This document shows, piece after piece, positions 6,966 through 16,001 of a stretch of DNA of 26,337 nucleotides. Numbering within the stretch: the stretch's first letter is position 1; every line of letters starts with the position of its first letter. The translations under genes and the position numbers were made by a program. Source of the DNA: JBGPYB01 sp041493035 (GTDB lineage: Bacteria > Acidobacteriota > Vicinamibacteria > Fen-336); assembly GCA_041493035.1 (NCBI GenBank), contig JBGPYB010000060.1, positions 1-26,337 on the forward strand. Direction: 5' to 3'. The notes under the pieces are model-generated. The model made no database searches, had not been told where the DNA came from, and saw only the letters and a list, made by a program, of their open reading frames with translations.

Positions 6966-8102
6966 GTGAGATCCAAGAGAGCAGGCATTCTCTCTGGCGC
7001 TGTGGCGCTTAGCCTTCTGGGGGCCAGCGCCTGGGCCCAGGGCACGCCCGCGGCAGCTCCCTCGGGTCTCCAGACGGGTCCGGCGACCGTCGCGACCCAT
7101 TGGTCCAAGAACAAGTACCCCACGAGCATCCCGGACGGGGCGGCCTACTACATCGTGGTGAAGGGGGATACCCTTTGGGACCTTTCCAAGCGGTTCCTGG
7201 GGAATCCCTATCTTTGGCCGCAGATCTGGAACCAGAACAAGTACATCGCGGACGCTCACTGGATCTACCCGGGCGATCCGATCATCGTTCCCAAAGTTTC
7301 CGTCGTGAGCGACAAGGCCGGCGAGCCGGGGGTCGGCGGTACAGGCGAGGGTGAGGCCGGTGAAGGGGCTGCGGGCGAGGGGGGCCCGGGGGGCGCCGGT
7401 TCAGGGTCTGCTCTCTACGCCGTCACTGAAGAAGTGACGATGCAGTGCGCCAACTACATCGTTCCCGGTCGCGAGGATGAGAGCCTGCCGATCATCGGCT
7501 CGGAAAACGGCGCCACCAAGCACACGTTCTCCGAACGCGACATCCTCTACCTCGCCAAGGGAACCAACGCCGGGATCAAGGCGGGCGATATCTTTACTTT
7601 TCACCATCGCGCCTATTCCGTGAAGCATCCGAACTCCGGGAAGACGCTGGGAGAGAAGGTTGAGACGACCGGATGGGGTCGCGTGATCCTGGTGCAGGAG
7701 AACTCCTCCACCGTGGTCGTCGATCAGTCGTGCAGCGACATCCACGAAGGAGACTACTTGAAGCCCTTCGAGAAGCTCAACGTTCCCCTGGCTCTTCGTC
7801 GGCCCATTGCCAATCGCTTGACACCCTCCAGCGGCAAGACCCAGGGCTACGTCGTGGACATGGCGGAGAACGCGGCCATGGCGGCCACCGGCCAGCTCGT
7901 GAGCATCGATCTCGGCTCCGACAGCGGCGTGACGCCCGGAAGCATCCTCGTCGTCTACCGGACGATGTATCCCTCCGTCCCCACGCCGCGCAACGTCCTC
8001 GGGGAAATCGCGGTTCTGACGGCACGAGAGAAGACGGCCACAGCCAAAGTGATCCACAGCAACGACGCGATCATGAACGGCGATCAGGTGGAGCTGCGCT
8101 AG
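6966..8102 (+). CDS. Exported LysM-domain protein with duplicated C-terminal module
   Basis: A 378-residue protein beginning with a signal peptide (MRSKRAGILSGAVALSLLGA, probable cleavage after AWA at 24). A LysM peptidoglycan-binding domain follows at 61-109 (YIVVKGDTLWDLSKRFLG through YPGDPIIVPK). A Gly/Glu-rich linker (about 119-148) leads into a C-terminal half of two similar modules: about 203-268 (GIKAGDIFTF, LGEKVETTGWGRVILV, IHEGDYLKPF) and about 321-377 (GVTPGSILVV, LGEIAVLTAREKTATAKV, IMNGDQVEL). The pattern resembles the C-terminal domain of flagellar FlgT-like proteins, but that is a loose impression. GTG at 6966 was chosen because AGGAGG is 6 nt upstream and the signal peptide then begins correctly; a longer reading from 6930 would bury the signal peptide. 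The promoter and terminator make it a single-gene unit. It probably resides in the periplasm. Confidence 0.85.
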   Translation: MRSKRAGILSGAVALSLLGASAWAQGTPAAAPSGLQTGPATVATHWSKNKYPTSIPDGAAYYIVVKGDTLWDLSKRFLGNPYLWPQIWNQNKYIADAHWIYPGDPIIVPKVSVVSDKAGEPGVGGTGEGEAGEGAAGEGGPGGAGSGSALYAVTEEVTMQCANYIVPGREDESLPIIGSENGATKHTFSERDILYLAKGTNAGIKAGDIFTFHHRAYSVKHPNSGKTLGEKVETTGWGRVILVQENSSTVVVDQSCSDIHEGDYLKPFEKLNVPLALRRPIANRLTPSSGKTQGYVVDMAENAAMAATGQLVSIDLGSDSGVTPGSILVVYRTMYPSVPTPRNVLGEIAVLTAREKTATAKVIHSNDAIMNGDQVELR

Positions 8103-8125
8103 CCGGTCGGTACCGACTCGCGCTG

Positions 8126-8157
8126 ACGGCCCGGCCGCACGCCGGGCCGTCGTATTT
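8126..8157 (+). terminator. Intrinsic terminator between the LysM gene and pgsA
   Basis: ACGGCCCGGC (8126-8135), loop CGCAC, then GCCGGGCCGT (8141-8150): a perfect 10-bp GC-rich stem followed by CGTATTT. It lies between two convergent genes. The T-rich side serves the plus-strand LysM gene. The stem alone may also slow polymerase leaving pgsA on the minus strand. Confidence 0.8.
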
Positions 8158-8720
8158 CAGCCCTGCCCGCCGCCGGCCGGCTTCGAGCCCGTGCGCACCG
8201 CGTCCCGCCAGTAGCGTCTGAAGTAGTCGACGCCGGAGACGAGCGCCAGTCCCACGACGACCCAGAGCGCACAAAGCGCCGGAACCTCCAGCACCGGGAA
8301 ACGCGTCGCCAGCAGCAGGAGGAATATTGCCACGACCTGCGAGACCATCTTCCCCTTGCCGAGGCTCGACGCAGCGATGACCAGCCCGCGTCCGGCCGCA
8401 ACGTTGCGGAGGCCCGTGACCGCGAACTCGCGGCCGATGATGATCACCACCATCCAAGCCGGAACGGCGTTCATCTCGACCAGGGATATGAACGCAGCCG
8501 CCGTGAGGAGCTTGTCGGCCAGAGGGTCGAGCAGCATGCCGAACTTCGTGACCTGGTTCCGCCGTCGCGCGAAATAGCCGTCCAGGTAGTCCGTCAGGAC
8601 CGCCAGGCCGAACACCGCCGTCCCCAGGAACAGTCCCCCGTCGCTTCTCGTCAGAAGTAACACGACGAGGATCGGCACGAGGAAGATCCGGAGAAGCGTG
8701 AGGGCGTTGGGAAGATTCAC
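8157..8720 (-). CDS. pgsA: CDP-diacylglycerol--glycerol-3-phosphate 3-phosphatidyltransferase
   Basis: Integral membrane enzyme making phosphatidylglycerophosphate, the committed precursor of phosphatidylglycerol. It has 187 aa, the usual size. The CDP-alcohol phosphotransferase motif D-x2-D-G-x2-A-R-x8-G-x3-D-x3-D is complete in DYLDGYFARRR followed by TKFGMLLDPLADKLL. Several hydrophobic helices flank it (for example ALTLLRIFLVPILVVLLL at the N-terminus and VSQVVAIFLLLL). The start is GTG at 8720, reading MNLPNALTLLRIF, a family-typical N-terminus. It follows the dehydrogenase gene by 12 nt on the same strand and is probably co-transcribed with it from the promoter at 10090-10119. The stop overlaps the edge of the terminator shared with the convergent LysM gene. 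Confidence 0.93.
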   Translation of the reverse strand: MNLPNALTLLRIFLVPILVVLLLTRSDGGLFLGTAVFGLAVLTDYLDGYFARRRNQVTKFGMLLDPLADKLLTAAAFISLVEMNAVPAWMVVIIIGREFAVTGLRNVAAGRGLVIAASSLGKGKMVSQVVAIFLLLLATRFPVLEVPALCALWVVVGLALVSGVDYFRRYWRDAVRTGSKPAGGGQG

Positions 8721-8732
8721 CCCGAGGGGCTC

Positions 8733-10055
8733 TCAGAGCTTGACGATCTTTTCCGAAACGATCCCCTTGGTGGCGTTCCGCGTGTCCACGATCCCCTTGG
8801 CCGCCGCCACGATCTCGGCGTAGGGAAAGACGCTGTGGTCCGTAACGATCACCACGAGGTCGGCGCCCTTGACGGACGTGAGGAGATCCTGCGAACGCAA
8901 GGTGGTGCCGTCGAGGGCCAGCTCGGGCACATGAGGATCGCTGTAGCTGACGCTGGCGCCACGGCCGTGCAGAAGCCGCAGGATGTCGAGGGCAGGCGAC
9001 TCCCGGACGTCCTCGATGTCCCGCTTGTAGGTCACGCCCAGGATCAGGATGCGGCTCCCCTTGACGCTGCGTTCCCGTTCATTGAGCGCGCTGGCCACAC
9101 GTTCAATGACGTACTCCGGCATGGACGAGTTGACCTCGCCGGCGAGCTCGATGAACCGGGCGCGGTAGTTGAGTTCTTTGAGCTTCCACGACAAGTAGAT
9201 CGGATCGATGGGGATGCAGTGACCGCCGAGCCCGGGCCCAGGGTAGAAGGGCATGAACCCGAAGGGCTTGCTGGCGGCCGCGTCGATCACTTCCCACACG
9301 TCCACCTTGAGCCGGGCGCACATCAAGGCCACCTCGTTGACGAGGCCGATGTTGACGCTCCGGAAGGTGTTTTCCAGGAGCTTCACCATCTCGGCGGCGC
9401 GGGTCGAGGAGACGGGAATGACAGTGTCGATCGCTCGCCCGTAGAGGGCTCGCGCAACGGCGGTGCACCGCGGCGTCACGCCGCCGATGATTTTCGGCGT
9501 GTTGCGGGTCTGGAACCGCGGGTTCCCGGGGTCCACCCGCTCCGGAGAGAACGCCAGGAAGAACGACTCACCCACCTTCAGGCCGCGCTCCTCCAGGAGC
9601 GGAAGGATGAGCTCTTCGGTCGTCCCGGGGTACGTTGTGCTCTCGAGGACGACCAGTTGGCCGGGGCGGAGGCGTGTCGCGATGGAACGGGCGGCGTCGA
9701 CGACCATCGAAAGGTCGGGATCCTTGGTCTTTCCCAATGGAGTCGGGACGCAAATGATGATCGCGTCGCACAGTGAAAGCTCGTCGAAGTTACTGGTCGC
9801 CTTGAGCCTTCCGGCCGTAACCTCGGCGGCCAGCCGCTCCGAAGGCACGTCCTTGATGTAGGACTCCCCGCGGTTGACCGCAGCCACCTTGCCTTCGGTC
9901 ACGTCGAATCCGGTCACGGCGAGACCTGCCCCTGCGAACTCAACTGAGAGAGGCAGTCCGACGTAGCCGAGGCCGATCGTTCCGACGCGAGCCTTCCCGC
10001 TTCGGATCGTCGACTCCAGCGCCGATGCGATCTCGCTCAACCCTGAACGCTCCAA
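8733..10055 (-). CDS. Nucleotide-sugar dehydrogenase, UDP-GlcNAc 6-dehydrogenase (WbpA) type
   Basis: UDP-sugar 6-dehydrogenase family, 440 aa, oxidising a hexose C6 to the acid with two NAD+. The Rossmann motif GTIGLGYVGLPL is at 25-36. The central helix motif is VKLLENTFRSVNIGLVNE (224-241), and the catalytic Cys280 is in PGLGGHCIPID. The C-terminal domain contains LGVTYKRDIEDVRESPALDI. The longer N-terminus and the segment DPGNPRFQTRNTPKIIGG fit the WbpA/WecC subgroup acting on N-acetylhexosamines rather than UDP-glucose dehydrogenase, but the substrate is inferred. The start TTG at 10055 has an AGGGGGG run upstream; TTG at 10040 is an alternative. The product would feed surface polysaccharide synthesis. 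Confidence 0.9.
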   Translation of the reverse strand: MERSGLSEIASALESTIRSGKARVGTIGLGYVGLPLSVEFAGAGLAVTGFDVTEGKVAAVNRGESYIKDVPSERLAAEVTAGRLKATSNFDELSLCDAIIICVPTPLGKTKDPDLSMVVDAARSIATRLRPGQLVVLESTTYPGTTEELILPLLEERGLKVGESFFLAFSPERVDPGNPRFQTRNTPKIIGGVTPRCTAVARALYGRAIDTVIPVSSTRAAEMVKLLENTFRSVNIGLVNEVALMCARLKVDVWEVIDAAASKPFGFMPFYPGPGLGGHCIPIDPIYLSWKLKELNYRARFIELAGEVNSSMPEYVIERVASALNERERSVKGSRILILGVTYKRDIEDVRESPALDILRLLHGRGASVSYSDPHVPELALDGTTLRSQDLLTSVKGADLVVIVTDHSVFPYAEIVAAAKGIVDTRNATKGIVSEKIVKL

Positions 10056-10089
10056 AGAGCCCCCCTGTTCGTTGCGGAGAGAGTCGCCG

Positions 10090-10119
10090 ACTATAGACGA
10101 CTCGCTCCGCCCGTGTCAA
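10090..10119 (-). promoter_or_regulatory. Near-consensus sigma-70 promoter for the dehydrogenase-pgsA unit
   Basis: On the minus strand: TTGACA (10119-10114), an 18-nt spacer, then TATAGT (10095-10090). This is a perfect -35 and a one-mismatch -10. It predicts a start near 10083 and a leader of about 28 nt before the TTG start codon. Confidence 0.78.
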
Positions 10120-10150
10120 TCGGCGGCGAGCCCCGGAAATCTATCTGCCA

Positions 10151-10173
10151 CGGCAAGATAGGCGTTCTTGCCG
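10151..10173. repeat. Inverted repeat (8-bp arms) in the divergent promoter region
   Basis: CGGCAAGA (10151-10158), a 7-nt centre, then TCTTGCCG (10166-10173): perfect arms. The right arm contains the proposed -35 (TTGCCG) of the plus-strand promoter. The short flanking bases CCA (10148-10150) and TGG (10178-10180) could extend the pairing after a 4-nt interruption. The position and symmetry are those expected of an operator for a dimeric regulator controlling the nucleotidyltransferase-phosphomannomutase operon, but no regulator is identified here. Confidence 0.6.
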
Positions 10174-10194
10174 CGCGTGGGCCAGTGCTATCAT
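10168..10194 (+). promoter_or_regulatory. Probable promoter for the GDP-mannose operon
   Basis: TTGCCG (10168-10173), a 15-nt spacer (shorter than ideal), then TATCAT (10189-10194) in the context GTGCTATCATT. The transcript would begin near 10201, with AAGGAG at 10216-10221 ahead of the ATG at 10227. Confidence 0.5.
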
Positions 10195-10226
10195 TGAACC
10201 TTTGAGCCTTCGCTGAAGGAGCGGGC

Positions 10227-11285
10227 ATGAAGGGCGTCATCCTGGCCGGGGGAGAGGGGACCCGACTGCGGCCGCTGACCCTCTCGCTCCCTAAACCCGT
10301 CGTGCCCATCGTCGACCGTCCCCTTCTCCGTCATCAGCTCGACCTCCTCGGCTCCGCCGGGGTGTCGGAGATCGTCTTCTCCGTTGCGTATCGCCCCGAG
10401 CGAGTTCAGGCGGTCTTCGGCGACGGCGGCTCCTTCGGCAAGCGGATCGTCTACGCCGTGGAGGAATCGCCCCTCGGAACAGGCGGGGCCGTGAAGAACG
10501 CAGCGCCGCATCTCGACGATCTCACGATCGTCTTCAACGGCGACGTCCTCACCAACGTCGACCTGCCGGCCATCGTGGCGGAACACCGCGCTTCGGGGGC
10601 GCGGGCCACCTTGGTGCTCACCCGCGTGGCAAATCCAGCCGCTTTCGGCCTGGTCGAGACCGATGAAACGGGCCGGGTTCGCCGCTTCATCGAGAAGCCG
10701 GACCCGACGGAGATCACGACCGACACGGTCAACGCCGGGATCTACATCCTCGACACGGAAGCCCTCGATCTCATCCCTCCCCACGAGGTCTACTCGATCG
10801 AGCGTGGCTTCTTCCCGGCCCTCTTGCGCCGTGGTGATCTGGTACGTGCCCACATCCACCGGGGCTACTGGATCGACGTCGGAACACCCGAGAAATACCT
10901 CCAGGTCCACCGCGACATCCTGGACGGCCGCTTCCCCGTCGATCTGGAGGGGCGCCGCGAGCGAGGAGGCGTGGTTCACGCCGATGCCTCCGTGGCGGCC
11001 GGAGCGAACCTGGTTCCCCCGTTCTACGTCGGCCCCGGCTGTCGCGTCGATGCCGGAGCCCAGCTCGGACCCCACGCCACCCTCGTTGGCGGCGTGAGCC
11101 TGGCCGCGGAGGCTCGAATCCGAGACTCCGTGATCTGGACCGGTGCGGAGGTCGGGGAACGGGCCGAGGTCGAGGGCGCCCTCCTGGGACCCGGTGTCCG
11201 CCTGGGAGCCGATGCGCGGGCGGGACGAGGGGTCGTCCTGGGTGAAGACGCATGGCTTCCCCCATTCTCCAGGTGCGGCTCATGA
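10227..11285 (+). CDS. Sugar-1-phosphate nucleotidyltransferase, mannose-1-phosphate guanylyltransferase-like
   Basis: Makes an NDP-sugar from a sugar 1-phosphate and NTP. The protein is 352 aa. The N-terminal nucleotidyltransferase domain (1 to ~235) has the signature GVILAGGEGTRLRPLT and LPKPVVPI, the FIEKP substrate-loop motif and GYWIDVGTPEKYLQ. The C-terminal ~100 residues look like a left-handed beta-helix of hexapeptide repeats (ADASVAAGA, IGPxC-like VGPGCRVDAGAQLGPHATLV, EVGERAEVEGALLGPGVRLG). This two-domain form resembles eukaryal/archaeal GMPPB rather than the ManC/AlgA type. Glucose-1-phosphate nucleotidyltransferases share the architecture, so GDP-mannose synthesis is inferred from the coupled phosphomannomutase (ATGA overlap). 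The ATG has AAGGAG 5 nt upstream. Confidence 0.85.
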   Translation: MKGVILAGGEGTRLRPLTLSLPKPVVPIVDRPLLRHQLDLLGSAGVSEIVFSVAYRPERVQAVFGDGGSFGKRIVYAVEESPLGTGGAVKNAAPHLDDLTIVFNGDVLTNVDLPAIVAEHRASGARATLVLTRVANPAAFGLVETDETGRVRRFIEKPDPTEITTDTVNAGIYILDTEALDLIPPHEVYSIERGFFPALLRRGDLVRAHIHRGYWIDVGTPEKYLQVHRDILDGRFPVDLEGRRERGGVVHADASVAAGANLVPPFYVGPGCRVDAGAQLGPHATLVGGVSLAAEARIRDSVIWTGAEVGERAEVEGALLGPGVRLGADARAGRGVVLGEDAWLPPFSRCGS

Positions 11286-12646
11286 GAGTGATCGACCCAG
11301 CCATCTTCAAGGCGTACGACGTGCGCGGCATCTATCCCGGACAGCTGAACGGCGAGATCGCTCGCCGCATCGGCCGCGCTTTCGTCGACTACCTCGGGGC
11401 CAAGAGGATCGCCGTGGGCCGGGACGCGCGCGTCTCCTCGCCGGAGATCGCTGCGGGGTTCATCCGTGGGGCCCAAAGTCAGGGCGCCCTTGTCCACGAC
11501 ATCGGCCTCGTCGGCACCGACACCCTCTACTACTACGCCGCGAGCCGTGATCTCGACGGTGGCGCGATCATCACGGCCTCCCACAATCCCAAGGAGTGGA
11601 ACGGCATCAAGATGGTTCGAAAGGGAGCCTTCGCTCTCTCGGGCGACGCCGGCATCCGCGAGATCAAGGAGGCCGTCGCCGCTGGGGGCTTCGCCGACGA
11701 ACCGCCGGCACCAGGTCCGCCGGCACTCGAGCGGGAAGTCCACGAAGGCTACGCCCGTCATTGCCTCTCCTTCGTGGATGTCTCCCGGATCCCGCGGCTG
11801 AAGGCCGTCCTCGACGCGGGAAACGGCATGGCCTCGGTGGGAGCGGGAGCGATCTTTTCCCACCTCCCCGTCGAGACCGTGCGGATGTACTTCGATCCCG
11901 ACGGCCGCTTCCCCAACCACGCCCCCGATCCCCTCGAGGAAGCGAATCGCCGAGAGATCATGGCGCGGGTCGTGGCCGAACGGGCCGATCTGGGGATCGC
12001 GTGGGATGGCGACGCGGACCGCTGCTTCTTCATCGACGACACCGGGGAGTTCGTGCCAGGTGATTTCATCACCGCAATCCTGGGCGAATCCTTCTGCCGA
12101 AGGCAGCCCGGATCTACCGTGGTCTACGACGTGCGGGCCTCTCGCGCCGTGCGAGATCGGGTCGAGGCCGCCGGGGGGAGGGCCGTCGTGAATCGCGTCG
12201 GGCACGCGTTCATCAAGAAGCGGATGCGCGAGGAGAACGCGGTCTTTGGAGGCGAGGTCTCGGGCCACTTCTACTTCCGCGACAACTGGTATGCCGACAA
12301 CGGGATGATCCCCGCCCTGCTCCTCCTCGAATTGCTCGGCACCACAGGCTTGAGGCTGAGCGAGCTGTTGCAGCCCCTTCGGGCTCGGTACCACGTTTCG
12401 GGCGAGATCAACTCTCGCGTGGACGACGTGGACGCCGCTCTCGCTCGCATCGAAGAGCGCTACGTCGACGCACGCGTCGAGCGTCTCGACGGTCTCTCGG
12501 TGGACTACGCCGACTGGCATTTCAACGTGCGCCCATCGAATACCGAGCCTCTGCTCCGCCTCAATCTCGAAGCAGGCTCGAAGGACGAGATGGAAGCTCG
12601 GCGGGACGACGTCCTCGCTCTCATCCGGCGCGGAGGCAAAGCTTGA
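11282..12646 (+). CDS. manB: Phosphomannomutase/phosphoglucomutase
   Basis: Alpha-D-phosphohexomutase converting mannose 6-phosphate to mannose 1-phosphate (and probably the glucose equivalents). The protein is 454 aa, the family norm. The phosphoserine loop is ITASHNPKEWNG with Ser100. The Mg2+ loop is DGDADRC with Asp242, 244 and 246. The sugar-binding loop is GGEVSGHFYF, and the phosphate-binding loop is RPSNTEPLLR near the C-terminus. The frame is open upstream to 11252, but ATG at 11282 gives the standard N-terminus (IFKAYDVRGIYP), has AGGTG 6 nt upstream and overlaps the preceding stop as ATGA. Together with the upstream nucleotidyltransferase it should supply GDP-mannose for surface glycans. 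Its stop overlaps the -35 of the tRNA promoter. Confidence 0.93.
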   Translation: MRVIDPAIFKAYDVRGIYPGQLNGEIARRIGRAFVDYLGAKRIAVGRDARVSSPEIAAGFIRGAQSQGALVHDIGLVGTDTLYYYAASRDLDGGAIITASHNPKEWNGIKMVRKGAFALSGDAGIREIKEAVAAGGFADEPPAPGPPALEREVHEGYARHCLSFVDVSRIPRLKAVLDAGNGMASVGAGAIFSHLPVETVRMYFDPDGRFPNHAPDPLEEANRREIMARVVAERADLGIAWDGDADRCFFIDDTGEFVPGDFITAILGESFCRRQPGSTVVYDVRASRAVRDRVEAAGGRAVVNRVGHAFIKKRMREENAVFGGEVSGHFYFRDNWYADNGMIPALLLLELLGTTGLRLSELLQPLRARYHVSGEINSRVDDVDAALARIEERYVDARVERLDGLSVDYADWHFNVRPSNTEPLLRLNLEAGSKDEMEARRDDVLALIRRGGKA

Positions 12647-12671
12647 CCCCCCCGCAAGCGGTCGTTATCAT
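12643..12671 (+). promoter_or_regulatory. Strong promoter for tRNA-Gly
   Basis: TTGACC (12643-12648), a 17-nt spacer, then TATCAT (12666-12671). The -35 overlaps the manB stop codon. The predicted start is ~12678, giving a short 5' leader ahead of the tRNA at 12690. No further promoter is seen before the bactofilin gene, so the transcript may continue through it. Confidence 0.72.
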
Positions 12672-12689
12672 CGTCTCGGTCCGGTTCGA

Positions 12690-12765
12690 GCGGGCGTAGC
12701 TCAGCTGGTAGAGTACGAGCTTCCCAAGCTCGGTGTCGCGGGTTCGAACCCCGTCGCCCGCTCCA
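12690..12765 (+). tRNA. tRNA-Gly, anticodon CCC (positions 12723-12725), CCA encoded
   Basis: A complete 76-nt cloverleaf. The acceptor stem GCGGGCG pairs with CGCCCGC; the discriminator is T; CCA is encoded at 12763-12765. The D stem GCTC/GAGT includes a G10-T25 wobble. The anticodon stem is CGAGC/GCTCG with loop TTCCCAA, so the anticodon is CCC, reading GGG. The T arm has GCGGG, TTCGAAC, CCCGT with a G49-T65 wobble. All conserved positions (T8, A14, GG in the D loop, T54-T55-C56) are present. Confidence 0.96.
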
Positions 12766-12812
12766 TTTTCTTCGGGGCCTGACCAGGAAAGCGTCGTCGC
12801 CAGGAGGGAACC

Positions 12813-13264
12813 ATGGGTATTTTCGGAAAGCCCCCCGACCAGAAGCCAGCATCCTCACAGTCGCCATCTCCTGCGGTCCCGAGCGCTGCCCCCGCCGCCG
12901 GTCCGGCGGCCTCGCGCGGCGTCTGTGTCATCGGCCCCAAGACGGTCGTGAAGGGCGAGCTGCTCGGTGACGAGGACGTCGTGGTTGAGGGAACCGTCGA
13001 AGGGCAGGTGCGCATCACGCGAGACCTTCGCGTTTCGCCCGGCGGCTCTGTCCGCGCGGCCGTCGAGGCGCAGTCGATCATCGTCAGCGGCGAGGTCCTC
13101 GGCGACTGCACCGCTACACAACGCGTGGAGATCCAGGCCTCGGGCCGCCTGACGGGCAACATCCGCGCGCCGAAGATCGTGATCGCAGAAGGGGCGCTGT
13201 TCAAGGGCAACAGCGACATGTCGGGACGCAAGGACGACCGCAAGGACAAAGCGGCCGTCTACTG

Positions 13265-13265
<1 letters not shown>
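12813..13265 (+). CDS. Bactofilin family cytoskeletal protein
   Basis: Bactofilins polymerise without nucleotide into membrane-associated filaments that place envelope-building enzymes, stalks or pili. This one is 150 aa. A disordered Pro/Ala/Ser-rich N-terminus (2 to ~32) precedes a right-handed beta-helix core (~33-133) recognisable by VIGPKTVVKGELLGDEDVVVEGTVEG, with later Gly-spaced turns such as VSGEVLGD and LTGNIRAPKIVI. A short charged tail follows (GRKDDRKDKAA). AGGAGGG lies 4 nt before the ATG. It follows tRNA-Gly by 47 nt with no evident promoter and is linked to the aldehyde dehydrogenase by a 1-nt TGATG overlap. The length and core fit the family well. Confidence 0.92.
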
Positions 13266-14738
<1,473 letters not shown>

Positions 14739-14746
<8 letters not shown>

Positions 14747-15941
14747 CCCTTCGCCCTCCCAGCGAGGACTGAACGCACCGCCGTCTCCGATCCGGAAGCT
14801 CGAGCCCGCGGCCCGCGTCGCCCAAGAGCGGGGCGTCAAGATCTTCCATCTCAACATCGGGCAACCCGACATCCCAACCGCTCCCTCGTTCCTGGGGAAC
14901 GCGCGCCAGGACGAAGGGAGTATCTTGGCCTATGGCCCCTCGGGCGGGCTCTATCCCCTGCGGGCGGCGATGGCGGCCTACTACGCCGGTCTTGGACTCG
15001 CGATCGAAGAGAAGGACCTGATCGTCACCACGGGCGGCTCCGAGGCGATCCTCTTCGCGTTGATGGCGTCCGCCGACCCCGGCGGAGAGGTACTGACGCC
15101 CGAGCCCTTCTACCCCAACTACGCGGGCTTCGCCGTGATGGCTGGCCTGACCCTCAAGACGATCCCGACGTCGATCGAAGCGGGCTTCGCTCTCCCCTCG
15201 CCCGACGCCTTCGAGGCCGCCCTTACGCCTCGGACCCGCGCCATCATCGTCTGCAGCCCCGGGAATCCCACGGGCGCCGTGTATCGGCCGGCGGCCCTGG
15301 CGGCTCTCGTGGATCTCGCCCGACGGCGGGGCCTCTTCCTCATTTCCGATGAGGTCTATCGCGAGTTCGTCTATGACGGCCTCAGACCTTCCTCGGTTCT
15401 ACAGATTCCTGGGGCTGAAGAAGTCACGATTCTCGTCGACTCGACGTCGAAGCGCCTCTCGGCGTGCGGTGCCCGCGTCGGCTGCCTCGTGACCCGCCAT
15501 GAGAGGGTGCTGGACGCGGCGCTTCGATTTGCACAGGCTCGCCTGTCGGCGCCGGTGCTGGAGCAAAAGGGAGCCGTCGCGGCCATCACGTCGGCTGCAC
15601 CGTTCATCGCAGAGTCCGTTGGTGAATATGAGCGGCGGAGGAACGTGGCCGTCGCGGCTCTCGGACGCATCCCGGGCGTTCTGGCACCGCGTCCCCAGGG
15701 AGCCTTCTACCTCATGGTTCGCCTGCCCGTCAGGTCCTCCGACGACTTCTGCCGGTGGCTGCTGGAGGAGTTCTCGTCGGGCGGAGAGACGGTGATGCTG
15801 GCTCCTGGATCCGGCTTCTACGCCACGCCAGGGCGAGGCGAGGACGAAGCGAGGCTCGCCTATGTTCTGGGCGAAGCCAGCTTGTCTCGGGCCATCGGTC
15901 TCCTGGGCGAGGCCCTCGACCGGTACCCGGGGCGAGCCTGA
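14739..15941 (+). CDS. PLP-dependent class I/II aminotransferase
   Basis: Fold-type I aminotransferase of 400 aa. Landmarks: FHLNIGQPDIPTAP near the N-terminus, the cofactor-stacking region TTGGSEA, the NPTG motif (Asn176), SDEVYREFVYDG (Asp204 and Tyr207 contact PLP), the Schiff-base Lys238 in STSKRLSACGAR, and the C-terminal arginine region. It is aspartate/aromatic/alanine aminotransferase-like; the amino donor cannot be deduced. An open frame continues upstream to 14595, but that portion is a shadow of the dehydrogenase gene. ATG 14739 gives a normal N-terminus and an 8-nt overlap. No terminator is obvious in the 60 nt before hrcA. Confidence 0.9.
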
Positions 15942-15943
15942 CG

Positions 15944-15972
15944 TTTACCTGGCGGCGCGGGCAGGTTATAAT
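15944..15972 (+). promoter_or_regulatory. Sigma-70 promoter of the hrcA chaperone operon
   Basis: TTTACC (15944-15949), a 17-nt spacer, then a perfect TATAAT (15967-15972). Transcription would begin near 15979. The initiation region carries GTTGACTCAAC (15977-15987), an 11-bp palindrome, but nothing that fits the canonical CIRCE operator TTAGCACTC-N9-GAGTGCTAA. AAGGGA then leads directly to the hrcA ATG. Confidence 0.72.
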
Positions 15973-16001
15973 TCCTGTTGACTCAACGACTCTAAGGGAA
16001 C

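Noticed and set aside
8106..8117. Perfect 12-bp palindrome GTCGGTACCGAC four bases after the LysM stop.
   Set aside because: Likely chance or part of terminator-proximal RNA structure; it has no promoter nearby and the terminator stem follows at once.
15973..15999. Degenerate CIRCE element downstream of the hrcA -10 box.
   Set aside because: The TTAG and GAGTC pieces are present on the minus strand but the spacing and half-site sequences do not match CIRCE; reported as an absence instead.
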